This document shows, piece by piece, positions 22,159 to 32,154 of a stretch of 64,000 nucleotides of DNA. A model generated the notes under the pieces. That model did not search any database. It was given only the letters and a program-made list of their open reading frames with translations, and had not been told where the DNA came from. The translations under genes were made by a program, and so were the position numbers. The DNA is from Platerodrilus igneus (Eukaryota > Arthropoda > Insecta > Coleoptera > Lycidae). The stretch's first letter is position 1; each line of letters begins with the position of its first letter. Location: positions 3,548,501-3,612,500 of the forward strand of contig JARFIW010001088.1 of assembly GCA_036346225.1 (NCBI GenBank), in the 5' to 3' direction.

Positions 22159-23512
22159 TTGGAATTCAAATTTTTTTATACATTTCGTAGGTATTTGAGA
22201 AAAGTGGGAAAAGTGATTTTTTCGAAAAGATCAAATATTAGCTTTATTCAAAACTTTATAAAAACCCTTTAAATGTATGGGTTGCTGGAAGTGATTTAAA
22301 TAATTCAAAAATGTAAAAATAAATCTTTAGTATCCAAGATGTCTGAGTTATACATACCTAGAGAAGCTATCAGTCCGACGATACCGGGTTCAAATCACGC
22401 AACATACGATAAGACTTTTTTTGCAATTTTAAAAATAAAAGATTAAATAAATGTACCGCATGTGCTGAAATTCAAGAGTGAATAAAAAAAATTAATATCC
22501 AGAACGATTCGAAATTCAAAGTTTAACAAATGTCAGTTATGACGTAGTTAAAAAACGGTGAAAGTGACATTTTACAAAAAAATTGATATGCCGTCAGTCA
22601 CAAGTTAGAAAGAGAAATTTGTGAAACTCATAGAAAGTTAAGCGGAAGAGTTAGTGTATTGTAGATAGATACATCCATAGAAATGTAATTAAATTAAAAA
22701 ATTTGTGCATGACCTCTCCGGAAGTATCTGTCTACGAGTTTGGTTCTGTATATTGCTTAAAACTGAATTCTCCTATATTTGGTTGTAATTTGACTTAAAT
22801 TTGACACCCCTAAATCATGCGGTTTATTACGTGTTCTGTAATACCTTGCAAGTGCATTAGTAAGCCTCTTGTAGGAACGTCCTGATTCTGTCCTAAAGTC
22901 AGTATTATTAATCACCTTGTTATTAGATAATACTTCTATAATTAAATGAAATATAGTTGCACTATTTTGAATAAAAGAAGCGCAAGAAAACATTTCGACA
23001 TTGGATCTGCTTAGAATTCTTTTGGCAGTGCAATTCAGAAACCTTGGAGTTTGGCAGTGTTTTATGTAAAATAATATTAAATAATAATGTAACGACTTAT
23101 TGAAGGTGGTGCAAGCTCTAAATTTAATGGTGCAAGGTGGTGCAAGCTATCCTCTAACTGGTGCACATATCATTTTTTTGAAATTTGACTGGAGGGGGGC
23201 TAGCGTCATTCTAGCCCCCCTCGAGAAAAGGTCCTGTATCTAATCTTCTGAAGTGGTGCAAGCTCTAAATTTAGTGGTGCAAGGTGGTGCAAGCTTTTCC
23301 CTAACTGGTGCACATATCATTTTTTTGAAATTCGAATGGATGGGGGGCTAGCGTCATTCTAGCGCCCCTCATAAACAAATTACCGCAATTGTTTTTCCAG
23401 CATGGTGCAAGCTATTATTTTGGTGGTGCAAGGTGGTGCAAGACTAGTACTTTTTGGTGCACATGCTACATTTCAATAAATCGTTTGGAGGGGGGGCCGA
23501 GTTGACGGAGCC
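22159..23512 (-). repeat. Right terminal inverted repeat (1,354 bp)
   Basis: Inverted copy of 17590-18943 with scattered differences, mostly single bases. The matching inward frame (22993-22757, 78 residues) differs from the left one at only a few positions, as expected of copies. It ends GACGGAGCC before the duplicated CTAACCTAC. Confidence 0.85.
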
Positions 23513-23521
23513 CTAACCTAC

Positions 23522-23575
23522 ACGTGTCTCTGAAATTTCCAGTCTGCATCGTTCACGATCTGTGTATCTAGTATG
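23522..23575 (-). mobile_element. LINE 3' fragment, right half (split)
   Basis: Continuation of the LINE fragment at 17515-17589; compare the LINE piece at 25420-25475. Similarity fades after GTGTATCTAGTATG, taken as the 5' truncation point. Confidence 0.7.
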
Positions 23576-25345
23576 AACTAAAATATAGCAATTTATGGCC
23601 AGACGATAAACAAACAGATTGTATAAGCTTGGATTTGATAGTTTTTATTGTAGAATTCTCGTTCCCAAAGATTCTAAAACATACATGCAATTGAATTAGT
23701 TTCGATTGAAGACTCAGGATTACCTAGTGGTAGTAAGACCACCCAAATCTTTATTAAAGCCACTACATCCGTAAAAATGTCAAACTAACGAAGCAATTTC
23801 ACAGATATTTCTAGCAAATTTCACAACTTTTAATTTGGTTCAGTGTTAACATTCTGTTGTGCACAGATTAAGATTGCCAAATATACCGAATATAACATCT
23901 GAACACTTGTTCTCAATTTTTTACCACACTTAAAATTTTAATGATCTTAAAGAACAATTTCATCAAACTATTTACACACTTTTAAATAATAACGACAGAC
24001 TTTCTTCGATCGTTGCAACTTTGTTACATTTAGCAGTTTTAAATGTTACAGGAAGTGCGTTCTCTCGATCACCTGCTGGTGGGTCTAATCCGCAATGACC
24101 CAAACAAGAATTTGTCCCGTGTATTAAAGGCAATAACTTGATTAGCCTCCGGTGAAAAATAGATTTATACGACGATAAGACCGTTAATTTTGATTCAGAT
24201 GCGCTAACCTGTTGGATTTCTTATATTTCGCCCTGGGGGCATTCAATAACTAAAGATTGCCATTAAAAATAAAAATAACTTTGTGACGTTCCAACAGCGA
24301 TTCAATACAGCTAATCTGATGATTTTATTAGCGTACCATGGATTATTCAATCTTGGACTTTTAATAAGCTGTTTTTTTTTGTTAGGTACCCGTATGGTTT
24401 ACCTTCGCACTTACCTAATTACAATATAAACATAGACTTACAGGCCGATTTTACTCGAGATCTCGTTGCCTAAGGGCATGGCTCTCTAGACACTTACCGT
24501 TACACATACCGGAGTAGTGAAAGCGAGAAGCGCGTGTGATTCTACCAGAGGCTGTGTTGCATGGGTGCTGGTCCAGCCAAGAATGGAAAGTCGTGCAAAT
24601 CCAGATCAGTTACTTATACTCAATATGCGATAATTTACGACGTGTGTATTGTAGTAACATTAGCATTTATTTTACATTTTTTAGTCATTTATTTTGCTTA
24701 GAAATTTGTCGTAATTATCGTAAATCGTTGGCGATTTATACAATATCATATAGTAATTGCTATAAGCGTTCTTTTACTTACCACGCAGGGAGATGGGTAT
24801 AAAGTGGAAACTCACCTGTAAAAAAAATTAATATTAGAAAATAGTTACACCAAAAGCACGAACTGCTTCATGAATTTTTAAACACTGATGATGATCCTTA
24901 ATATACTAGCTTTCTAGGTAATGGCTCATCATTCTGCAAAAATCTAACTCCTGTTTTTTCATTTCATTCCATAGCTCTTATAAAATGTATTTTCACTTCT
25001 CAGATAGGCTTGAAAATATTTTTTATTCAAAAACAACTTTTTTTACATAATTATATTACATAGGATTGTTTTTAAGATGCTGTTAAAAATTTTAATTGGT
25101 ACCATGTTTGTTAAGGGGGCGCTCTTTTTAGGAAAAAGTAGAATTTTACGCAACTACAATACTGAGCAATCTAAGTTTAAAAGAATGATGTATTTTATTT
25201 CAAGCAGAATAAAATATAATAATCATAATACAAAATGAGATTAACAAGTTCCGAAACTCTAAACTTACAAATATCTAAAGAAGTATAGTAAACAACTTTC
25301 CTTAAGATGTAATATCACTTTGCAAATAATATACTTATGTTTATA
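23576..25345. other. No gene recognised
   Basis: AT-rich sequence without recognisable domains or repeats. The plus frame 24536-24802 (88 residues, rich in Tyr/Ser/Ile) resembles nothing known to me. Confidence 0.55.
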
Positions 25346-25774
25346 ATCATCATCATTAGGTCTTCAGTCCTGGAACTGGTTAGACGCGTACCATCACTGT
25401 TTCCTATTCTGAACTAACCTACACATTTCCTGAAATTTGCACAGTCTGCATGTATAACTATCTGATCTAGGTCTACATCTACCTCTTTTTTCCTATTTCT
25501 CCTTGTAATATATCCCATACTATTCCCCAAAAATGCCTTAGAACGTAGTTTGCGCTTCTATGTCTCCTATATTTTTCAACAGATAACCTTCTTCCCCTAC
25601 TATTTCTATAACCTATTTGTTACTAACTTTGTCTGTCCATGCTATCATCCTCATACATCTGATGCACAGCATTCCAAAAGGCTGCTACCGTTTTTCTGTC
25701 TGCTTTTCCTACTGCCCGTATTTCATAGGCATACTGTGCTGTGCTCCTCACATATGCTTTCAACAATTCAGTGG
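25346..25774 (-). mobile_element. LINE 3'-terminal fragment
   Basis: It begins with the simple tail (CATCATCATTAGG on the plus strand) and covers the C-terminal LINE region, including a frame at 25829-25623 with KADRKTVAAFWNAVHQM, the segment after RT. It breaks off near 25774 and is followed by the non-coding tail repeat. The fragment is separate from the longer copy that ends at 26273. Confidence 0.78.
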
Positions 25775-26272
25775 TTGTGAAGGTGGATAAGCAGCCTGTG
25801 GGTGTCAAGTTCCCCCAGCACTTGAACATTTACCGATTTTGCTCAGTCAACATTTGTTGCAGATATTTCACAACCAACAGTTGTAGTTGTTTATAATAAT
25901 CATCAGATTTATCTGCGTTTATTTTTTCGTCATTAGGTTTTCCGTCTCAAAACTGGTTGGATAGGTACCTGCACTTATTTATATTCTGAGTTAGCCTATA
26001 CAGTTCTCTGAAATTCTCACACAGCCTGTATACAGCTGGGTTCCCCATCTATTATTTTCTAATTTCATGCCCTATTTCACCGAGATTCAGTGAAAGGGGT
26101 TAAGCAGCCTGTGGCTGCCAAGATCCCCCAACACTTAAACATTTGCCGAATTAATAGTGTTTCAGTAAATCCTTTCACACAATTAACTTTATTTGAGAAT
26201 ATTTTCCAACCAATACTTGTAGTTGCTTATAATAATCATCATGTTTAAGTACAGTTACTTTTTTCGAAATTA
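25775..26272 (-). repeat. Tandem 3'-tail repeats of the LINE (minus)
   Basis: Two tail units (about 25775-25930 and 26085-26272) share AAGCAGCCTGTGG, CCCCCA(G/A)CACTT(G/A)AACATTT and TGTAGTTG(T/C)TTATAATAAT. Between them lies a LINE 3'-end block (about 25931-26050). The same alternation occurs on the plus strand at 58028-58690. Confidence 0.72.
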
Positions 26273-26274
26273 AT

Positions 26275-26923
26275 TTATCCATCTTGGAACTGGTTGGATG
26301 CGTATCTCCACTGATTTCTATTCTGAGCTAGTCTACACATTCCCCTGAAATTTCTACAGCCTACATCTTTCACTATCTGTGTGTAGTAGTCTAACCTAAA
26401 TCTACCCCTACTTCTCTTTTTTCCTATCTCTGCTTCTAATATATTCCGCACTAGTCCCTCGTTCCGTTGTATGTAGCCTATCATCTTATCTCTCCTATTT
26501 TTTACCGTTTTCGACATATTTTTTTCTTTCCCTACCATTTTTAGTACCTGTTCGTTCTTAACTTTGTCTGTCTATGATATCTTCATCATAAGTCTGTATC
26601 ATCACATTTCAAAGGCTTCACAGGCTTCACAGCCGTACAGTGCTGTGCTCCACACATATGTTTTAAACAATCTTTTCCTTGTTTCTATGTTTGTTGTCTT
26701 TGAACAGAATAGTTACTTTTTTTTTGTTAAATGTAGTACGACCTTGTGCTAATTTTTGTTTTATATCTTTTACGCTTTTTCCATCTTGCGTTATTTGGCT
26801 TCCTAGGTAGCAGAAATTCTTAACCTCTTGTAAGTTCGTGTTACATATTTGTATTCTTGTTTTTGATTTATTTTCCCCTCCTTTGCATACTACTACTTTA
26901 GTTTTAGTTTTGTTAATTTTCAT
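26275..26923 (-). pseudogene. C-terminal LINE region of copy C
   Basis: Two frames: 26923-26663, with MKINKTKTKVVVCKGGENKS, FCYLGSQITQDGKSVKDIK and FNKKK, following the catalytic box of RTE-type RT; and 26538-26275, ending in QNRNQWRYASNQFQDG, the conserved last residues of the protein. They are separated by frameshifts. Thumb or C-terminal domain of the LINE polyprotein. Confidence 0.75.
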
Positions 26924-26984
26924 ACCTTGTCTCTGTGTAAGAACCGTTTCCGTTTCATTAAGAGCCCCTTCTAACTTTCCTTGC

Positions 26985-27811
26985 TGGATGCTAATACCGC
27001 TATATCATCTGCAAATCTAAGCATATCAATTTTTTGTCTCTGCATAGTAATTCCAAATGTCTTCCTGCATTTGACAGTATTCATTGTCTCTTTAATGTAT
27101 AAGTTAAAAATTACTGGATAGGGCACATCTCTGCCTCACCCCTTTCCTAATGTTTACTTCTCTACGTTCCTGCTGTAATTCTATTACTGCTGTTTGCTCT
27201 TTGTATAAGCTACGTACTATTCGTCTATCCCTATAACTCATTCCAATTTTCTTGAGTATTTCGAACATTTTTTTCCATTTTACATTGTCGAATGCTTTTT
27301 CCAGATCTACAAACCCTATATACACGCTTTCTACCTTTTCTATTGTTTTCTCCATTATCACTCTCAGATCTAAAATAGCCTTCCGTGTTCCCCTGCTTCG
27401 CCTAAACCCAAATTGGTCTTCTCCCACTATTTCTTCAGCTCGTTTTTCCATTCGTCTTTGTACAATTCTAGTTAATATTTTTGATACGTGAGCTGTCAAA
27501 CTTAACGTTCGAAAATTTTCATATCTATCCGCGCCTTTCTTTTTTGGTATAGTTATTATGATGTTACGTTTGAAATCTTTAGGTATCTCGCCTGTTTCAT
27601 ACATATAGCTTACAAGTTGGAAGAGACGTTCTGTTGTTGCTTGTCCAGAGGCTTTGAGAGTTTCTGCTTGCACCTTATCTGTACCCCGCGCCTTACCATT
27701 TTTCAGACCCTTTAATGTTAATTCAAACTCATCTCTAAGTATAGGATATCCTAAGTCATCATTTTCAATGTCTGATTCTTGTTCTAATGCAGTTAGTTCC
27801 ACCTCCTGCAT
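26985..27811 (-). pseudogene. Reverse transcriptase of LINE copy C
   Basis: A 235-residue frame (27811-27104) contains GLKNGKARGTDKVQAETLKA, LSLTAHVSKILTRIVQRRM, GEDQFGFRRSRGTRKAILDL, VYIGFVDLEKAFDNVKW and IRKGVRQRCALSS, the RT blocks before the catalytic site. The frame is lost at the end of the last block, but the catalytic FADD can still be read at 27015-27004 as RFADDIAVLAS. This is the only LINE copy here with that motif unchanged. Confidence 0.85.
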
Positions 27812-28067
27812 ATAAATTCCCTATATATTCTTGCCATCTACCCACTTTCTCTACATTTTCTATAATGACGTTTCCTCCCGCGTCCCTTATATTTTTGCTA
27901 TACGGTTTTATATCCCTAAAATTTATTCAAATTAGTTTGTATGCTTCATCTGTCCTTTCTACTTGCATCTTAGTTTGTACCTCTTAGCACTTTTCATCAA
28001 TCCATTGTTTTTTAGCTTTCCTGCATTTGCGAATAATTTCCCATTTTATGGCTTTGTATCTTTGTTT

Positions 28068-29194
28068 TTATTCGTCTGATTTGTTTTTGTATCTTCGTCT
28101 TTCTACTATTAAATTCAGGATATCCTTCGTTATCCATGGTTTCTTATTTTCTCTTTGTGTATACCCCAGAATATCTCTGGCCGCCATGTCTAAGCTGGAT
28201 TTAATGTTATTCCATGCGGTTTCTACTTCATTAGTATCAGATATTTTCCCGATGTCTTTAAGCAATTTATTTGACTTTTTTTCGACTCTTTCTTGAATTT
28301 CTTTATCTTTTAGTTTCTCTAAGTCAAAGTGTCTTTTTCCGATTCTTTTTTTAAAATTTTTAAATTTAAATGCGGCCTTCATAATTACGATGTTGTGGTC
28401 AGTATCTATATCTGCTTCTGGGTAGCTTTTACAGTCTTTTACTTGATTCCTAAACCGTTGTCTAACAATAATGTAATCTATTTGATATCTTCTTATATCT
28501 CCTGGCATCTTCCACTTACATCGTCTTCTATCATGATGTTGAAATAATGTGTTTGTGATGATTAAATTGTTCTTGTCGCAAAATTCTACCAGCCTATTTC
28601 CTCTGTCGTTTCTTGTGCCTAAACCAAATAAACCTACTACTGCTCCTTCCCTACCTTCACCTACCACTGCATTAAAATCCCTCGTAATTATTAAATTTTC
28701 ATGTCCTTTTACGTATCTTAATGTGTCTTCGATATCTTTGTAGACCGCTTTTACTTCTTCGTCGCTGTAGCTAGAGGTGGGCATGTATACTTGTATTATT
28801 ACTGTGTTTACCGGTTTAGATTCTAACCTAACCATTCTTTTGTAAGTAATTTTATACACAGTATCCTATCTATCTTTTTCCGCATAACTATCCCCACACA
28901 CAAATTTCTTTCCTCTGCTCCTGTATGAATTACCCTGAAGTATCCACTCCAAAAATCCTCCGCCTTTGACCACCGAACTTTGCTGATCCCTACTATGTCT
29001 AGTGCTAACCTATTCATTTCGAATTTTAGGTTCTCTAGCTTACCTGCTTGCTTCATGCTTCTAACGCTCCACGCTCCGATTCGCAAAATGTTCCCGACTC
29101 TTATTCCGAGCATTCCGATTGCATCCTCCGAAGCAGTCTCCTCCCGGAGATCCGACACGGTCCCCTTGAAAAATGTTAGGCGAGCATTTTTCAC
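28068..29194 (-). pseudogene. Apurinic-type endonuclease of LINE copy C
   Basis: Two overlapping frames separated by one frameshift near 28830. The first (29194-28823) holds RIGAWSVRSMKQAGKLENLK, DIVGISKVRW and GIVMRKKID. The second (28859-28068) holds IIQVYMPTSSYSDEEV, TRDFNAVVGEGREGAVVG, NNLIITNTLFQHH, IDYIIVRQRFRN and DTDHNIVIMKAAFK. These are the ordered motifs of an endonuclease-exonuclease-phosphatase fold as in RTE elements and insect craniofacial development protein 2-like proteins. It would nick DNA to prime reverse transcription. The usual GDFNA reads RDFNA. Confidence 0.85.
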
Positions 29195-29386
29195 AAAAAT
29201 ACACCCTCGTTCGTATGAGAGGTAAAATGGAGGTACCCTGTGTGAGTGTTGTCACGCACGTTAAAGATTCCTACCTTGCTTGGAACAGCAAGGGTTTGAC
29301 AAAATTCCAAATTTTCCAGGTAAAAAAAACTCGCTTCCTGGCCAATGTAGTACCTTCGGGTAGAGCATTGGAAAATCACATGTAAG
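29152..29386 (+). mobile_element. SINE body without tRNA head, inside LINE leader
   Basis: From CACGGTCC through AAAATGTTAGGCGAGCATTT to CACATGTAAG it matches the body of the SINE at 4025-4328, antisense to the LINE. LINE copy A lacks this block at the equivalent place, so it is an insertion here rather than an original LINE part. No target duplication is evident, and a few LINE bases seem lost at the junction. Confidence 0.72.
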
Positions 29387-29725
29387 GACTATTTTAACTC
29401 CGGAATCTTTTACCCCAGAAAATGCCATCATTTTATTATAATTCAGGTACGCTGTGTACTGGGAAGGTAATGTGGTGGTTTCCTGTTCCCTTCCACATCG
29501 CGGTAGCGTGTCTTAGACTGCCATACCGGCCCCTATTGTCTCTGCCAGTTTAAGTACCGAAACAGCCGCTGCCCTCTTTCGGGGACCTGTCTTAGTCTGG
29601 TTCCCCACTAACGACTCTACAACTTCGGTTGGACGTGTAGTTTGGCTCTTTAGCTCATTAGAACACGCAAGCCATTTCACATGTCCTAGTAATCTAGAAA
29701 CTTCGTCAAGATGCAGTTCCATTCG

Positions 29726-31020
29726 AAATGGTATGTTTATAATACTGAAACAAATTTTTTCTTACTGTTCTGTATTCGTTCCAATATAAGCCTTATGTAC
29801 TGTGCTACTGCAATATAGATCACTAATGATAATTACTAATAATGTTTAGTTACACTAAATTTCACCCTAACACGAAGATTACACTACATTTATTAGTGAA
29901 TTTGACTGCAATTTATCTACACAAGCACTTATATAGACATTAAACATATTTATTTTATCAATCGATATAATAATTTATTGATAATATTTACTAGTCCATC
30001 CTAGACTCTATTACATTCTATTTCGTATTTGCAAATTTACAGCCCGTTTAATTAAAAAGCCTTTTTAAGTCCTACTTATTTATATATACGGTATCGTTAC
30101 ACTTTTATTTTGTCAAATTAGTTCAATTAGGCAGCCAACGCTGCTTGTCCTTTATCTAATTTACAAAACACACATGTTTACAGTACACTTTCTCGTTTCC
30201 TATTTAGACATGTGGTTTGATAAAATTTTTATGAATGTTGCTAGCTTAGTTGTAATTAGGTACAGCGGCTTTGACACATTTGACAGAAATATGCTCAAAC
30301 TTATTTCCTATATGGAATTTCCGGGAATATTCTTCAAGAAAACAATTTTATGAATACATTGGTTGAATAAGTTCACTATACTTCTAGAGTTAATTCGCGT
30401 TGTTTTTCTATGATAAGTATCATCAACCCAATCAGACATTTACAAAATCTATATAATAAAAAACGTGCATTTTCTTTTACCGTGATTGGTGGGTAATTAA
30501 AGGGTGATGTTTCTTGAATCAAAATTTTAATATCTTGAGCCCGTTTTGTAACTAATATTCTTCGGATTTTACCCTCCATTTTTTAGGTTTTTGAACTATT
30601 GTTTACTTGATCGTACCACAAAAATTTTACGTTGTCGTTACCACACATTTTGTTCGGCTGCCGTTATGTGCAAATGAGATAAGAACCTTGTAGTTATCTA
30701 AAGCCTACATAAACGAACATCAGTAAATGCCAACAGGTACAACTCCTTTATTTACTAACGATACGATACGTGAATAGATAAACATTGAGAGATAATTAGC
30801 AACAAATTGTTGTCTACTTAATATTACCATCATCCGGTGTGTAATGGATCGCCTTGGATGAAATGGATCAACTACATTTTTTCGAATATTGTCTTGCATT
30901 ACCGATTATGGTATTCCAGACACCACAAACTACGATTGACATGTCAGTAGACATTACCATCAGTAGTTTTCTGTAATGAACATTGTTATTGGTTATGAAA
31001 ATTGAATAATTACGGGAAAC
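29726..31020. other. No gene recognised
   Basis: AT-rich sequence, no domain, RNA gene or repeat recognised. The minus frame at 30376-30579 is short and unassigned. Confidence 0.55.
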
Positions 31021-31721
31021 ATTCACGCAGTGGTAAGCGAGGGCAGAGAAGGAGCGGTAGTAGGTTTATTTGGTTTAGGCACGAGAAATGACAGAGGAAA
31101 TAAGCTGGTAAAATTTTGCGACAAAAACAATTTAACCATCACAAACACATTATTTCAAAATCATGCTAGAAGATGATACACGTGGAGATGCCAGATAGAT
31201 GCCAAATAATTTGCATCCAGAAGCAGATATAGACTCTGACCACAACATAGTAATTTTGAAAGTCGTGCTTAAATTAAACAATTTCAAATAAAAGCTCGGA
31301 AAAAGGCAATTTGACTTAGAGATACTAAAAGATAAAGATATCCACAAACGATATAAGAAAAAGTCAAACAAATTGAAAGACATCGGGAAATTTTATGATA
31401 CTGAGGAAGTAGAAACAGAATGGAATAACATTAAATCCAGCCAGAGATATTCTAAGGTATAAACAAAAAGCAAATAAAAAGACATGAGTATTAAAGTACA
31501 TTCTAAATTTAATAAAAAAATGACAAAAATACAAAAACAGACCTGACGAAGGAGGGAAATTCAGAGATACAAAGCCATAAAATGGGAAATTATTGGCAAA
31601 TGCAGGAAAGCTAAAGAACAATGGATTGATGAAAAGTGTAAAGATGTACAAACTAAGATGGAAATAGGAAAGACAGACAAAGCATACCAATTAATTAGAA
31701 TTCATTTTAAGGATATAAAAC
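31021..31721 (+). mobile_element. LINE copy D, left part (5'-truncated, split by BEL)
   Basis: Starts within the endonuclease (VVSEGREGAVVGLFGLGTRN-like) and runs to GGATATAAAAC, where the BEL element is inserted. Stops and deletions are frequent, including loss of the segment between the NTLFQ and DSDHNIVIL blocks. It continues at 38228. Confidence 0.82.
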
Positions 31722-32045
31722 TGTTAGATGCTTGATGATCTATATTGTTACTTAATGAAGCTTGATACGAAGGACCTGTAAAAATATATAAACAAAACTG
31801 ACTTGCACTTGAACAATCTTTAATTTGCTAATCTTGAAAATAGTAAACGTGTACAAATTATTTGAAACAAATCGCACGCCATGCTTTCTCGGCGGCGGGA
31901 AAACAACAACGTCTTGCTGAGAACGCATGCTCATAATTAAGAAAACATGTAAATTCGCAAGCCGTCACTAGAGGGCGAGCGCGCTAAATTTAAACATGAA
32001 ATAATAATTCATAAATTAATTTACAGCATGAAAAAGGGCTAAACA
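31722..32045 (-). repeat. 3' LTR of the BEL element
   Basis: 324 bp, TGTTAGATGCTTGATGATC at its left edge. Just beyond, at 32046-32057, the minus strand carries a G-rich tract (GGCGGGGGGCA), the likely polypurine tract for this LTR. Confidence 0.9.
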
Positions 32046-32154
32046 TGCCCCCCGCCTTGAAGGGTCTAACCTTCAAAAGCAAGAAAAGAAAACCAAACGT
32101 GATATATCTTATAAACTAAATAAAACTGCACAAAACACATCACTAATCAGAGCA

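Larger units (their letters stand above)
17590..23512. mobile_element. 5.9-kb inverted-repeat transposon (Mutator/foldback-like)
   Basis: CTAACCTAC is duplicated at 17581-17589 and 23513-23521, and the surrounding LINE fragment closes up when the element is removed, so both ends are exact. Each terminal inverted repeat is 1,354 bp and begins GGCTCCGTCAACTTGG. A 9-bp duplication with very long inverted repeats is typical of Mutator-like elements and also compatible with foldback elements. The 3.2-kb centre shows no transposase, so it is probably non-autonomous. The superfamily call is inference from duplication length and structure. Confidence 0.85.
26273..29725 (-). mobile_element. RTE-like LINE, copy C (most complete)
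   Basis: From the right: leader (about 29725-29400) containing a 69-residue frame, an inserted SINE body (29386-29152), endonuclease (29194-28068), RT (27811 to about 26990) and the C-terminal region to the 3' end at 26273. The roughly 3.4-kb length fits RTE elements. The frame is broken at a handful of places. The 5' limit is uncertain, since other copies here start at about the 29450 equivalent. Confidence 0.85.

Noticed and set aside
17590..23512. CRISPR-like or other spaced-repeat array in the inverted-repeat element
   Set aside because: The repeated TGCACCAC blocks are part of transposon ends in a eukaryotic genome, and spacing and unit length are irregular.
27252..28743. Plus-strand frames over the LINE (27252-27491, 28027-28296, 28329-28743)
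   Set aside because: Antisense shadows of the endonuclease and RT frames.
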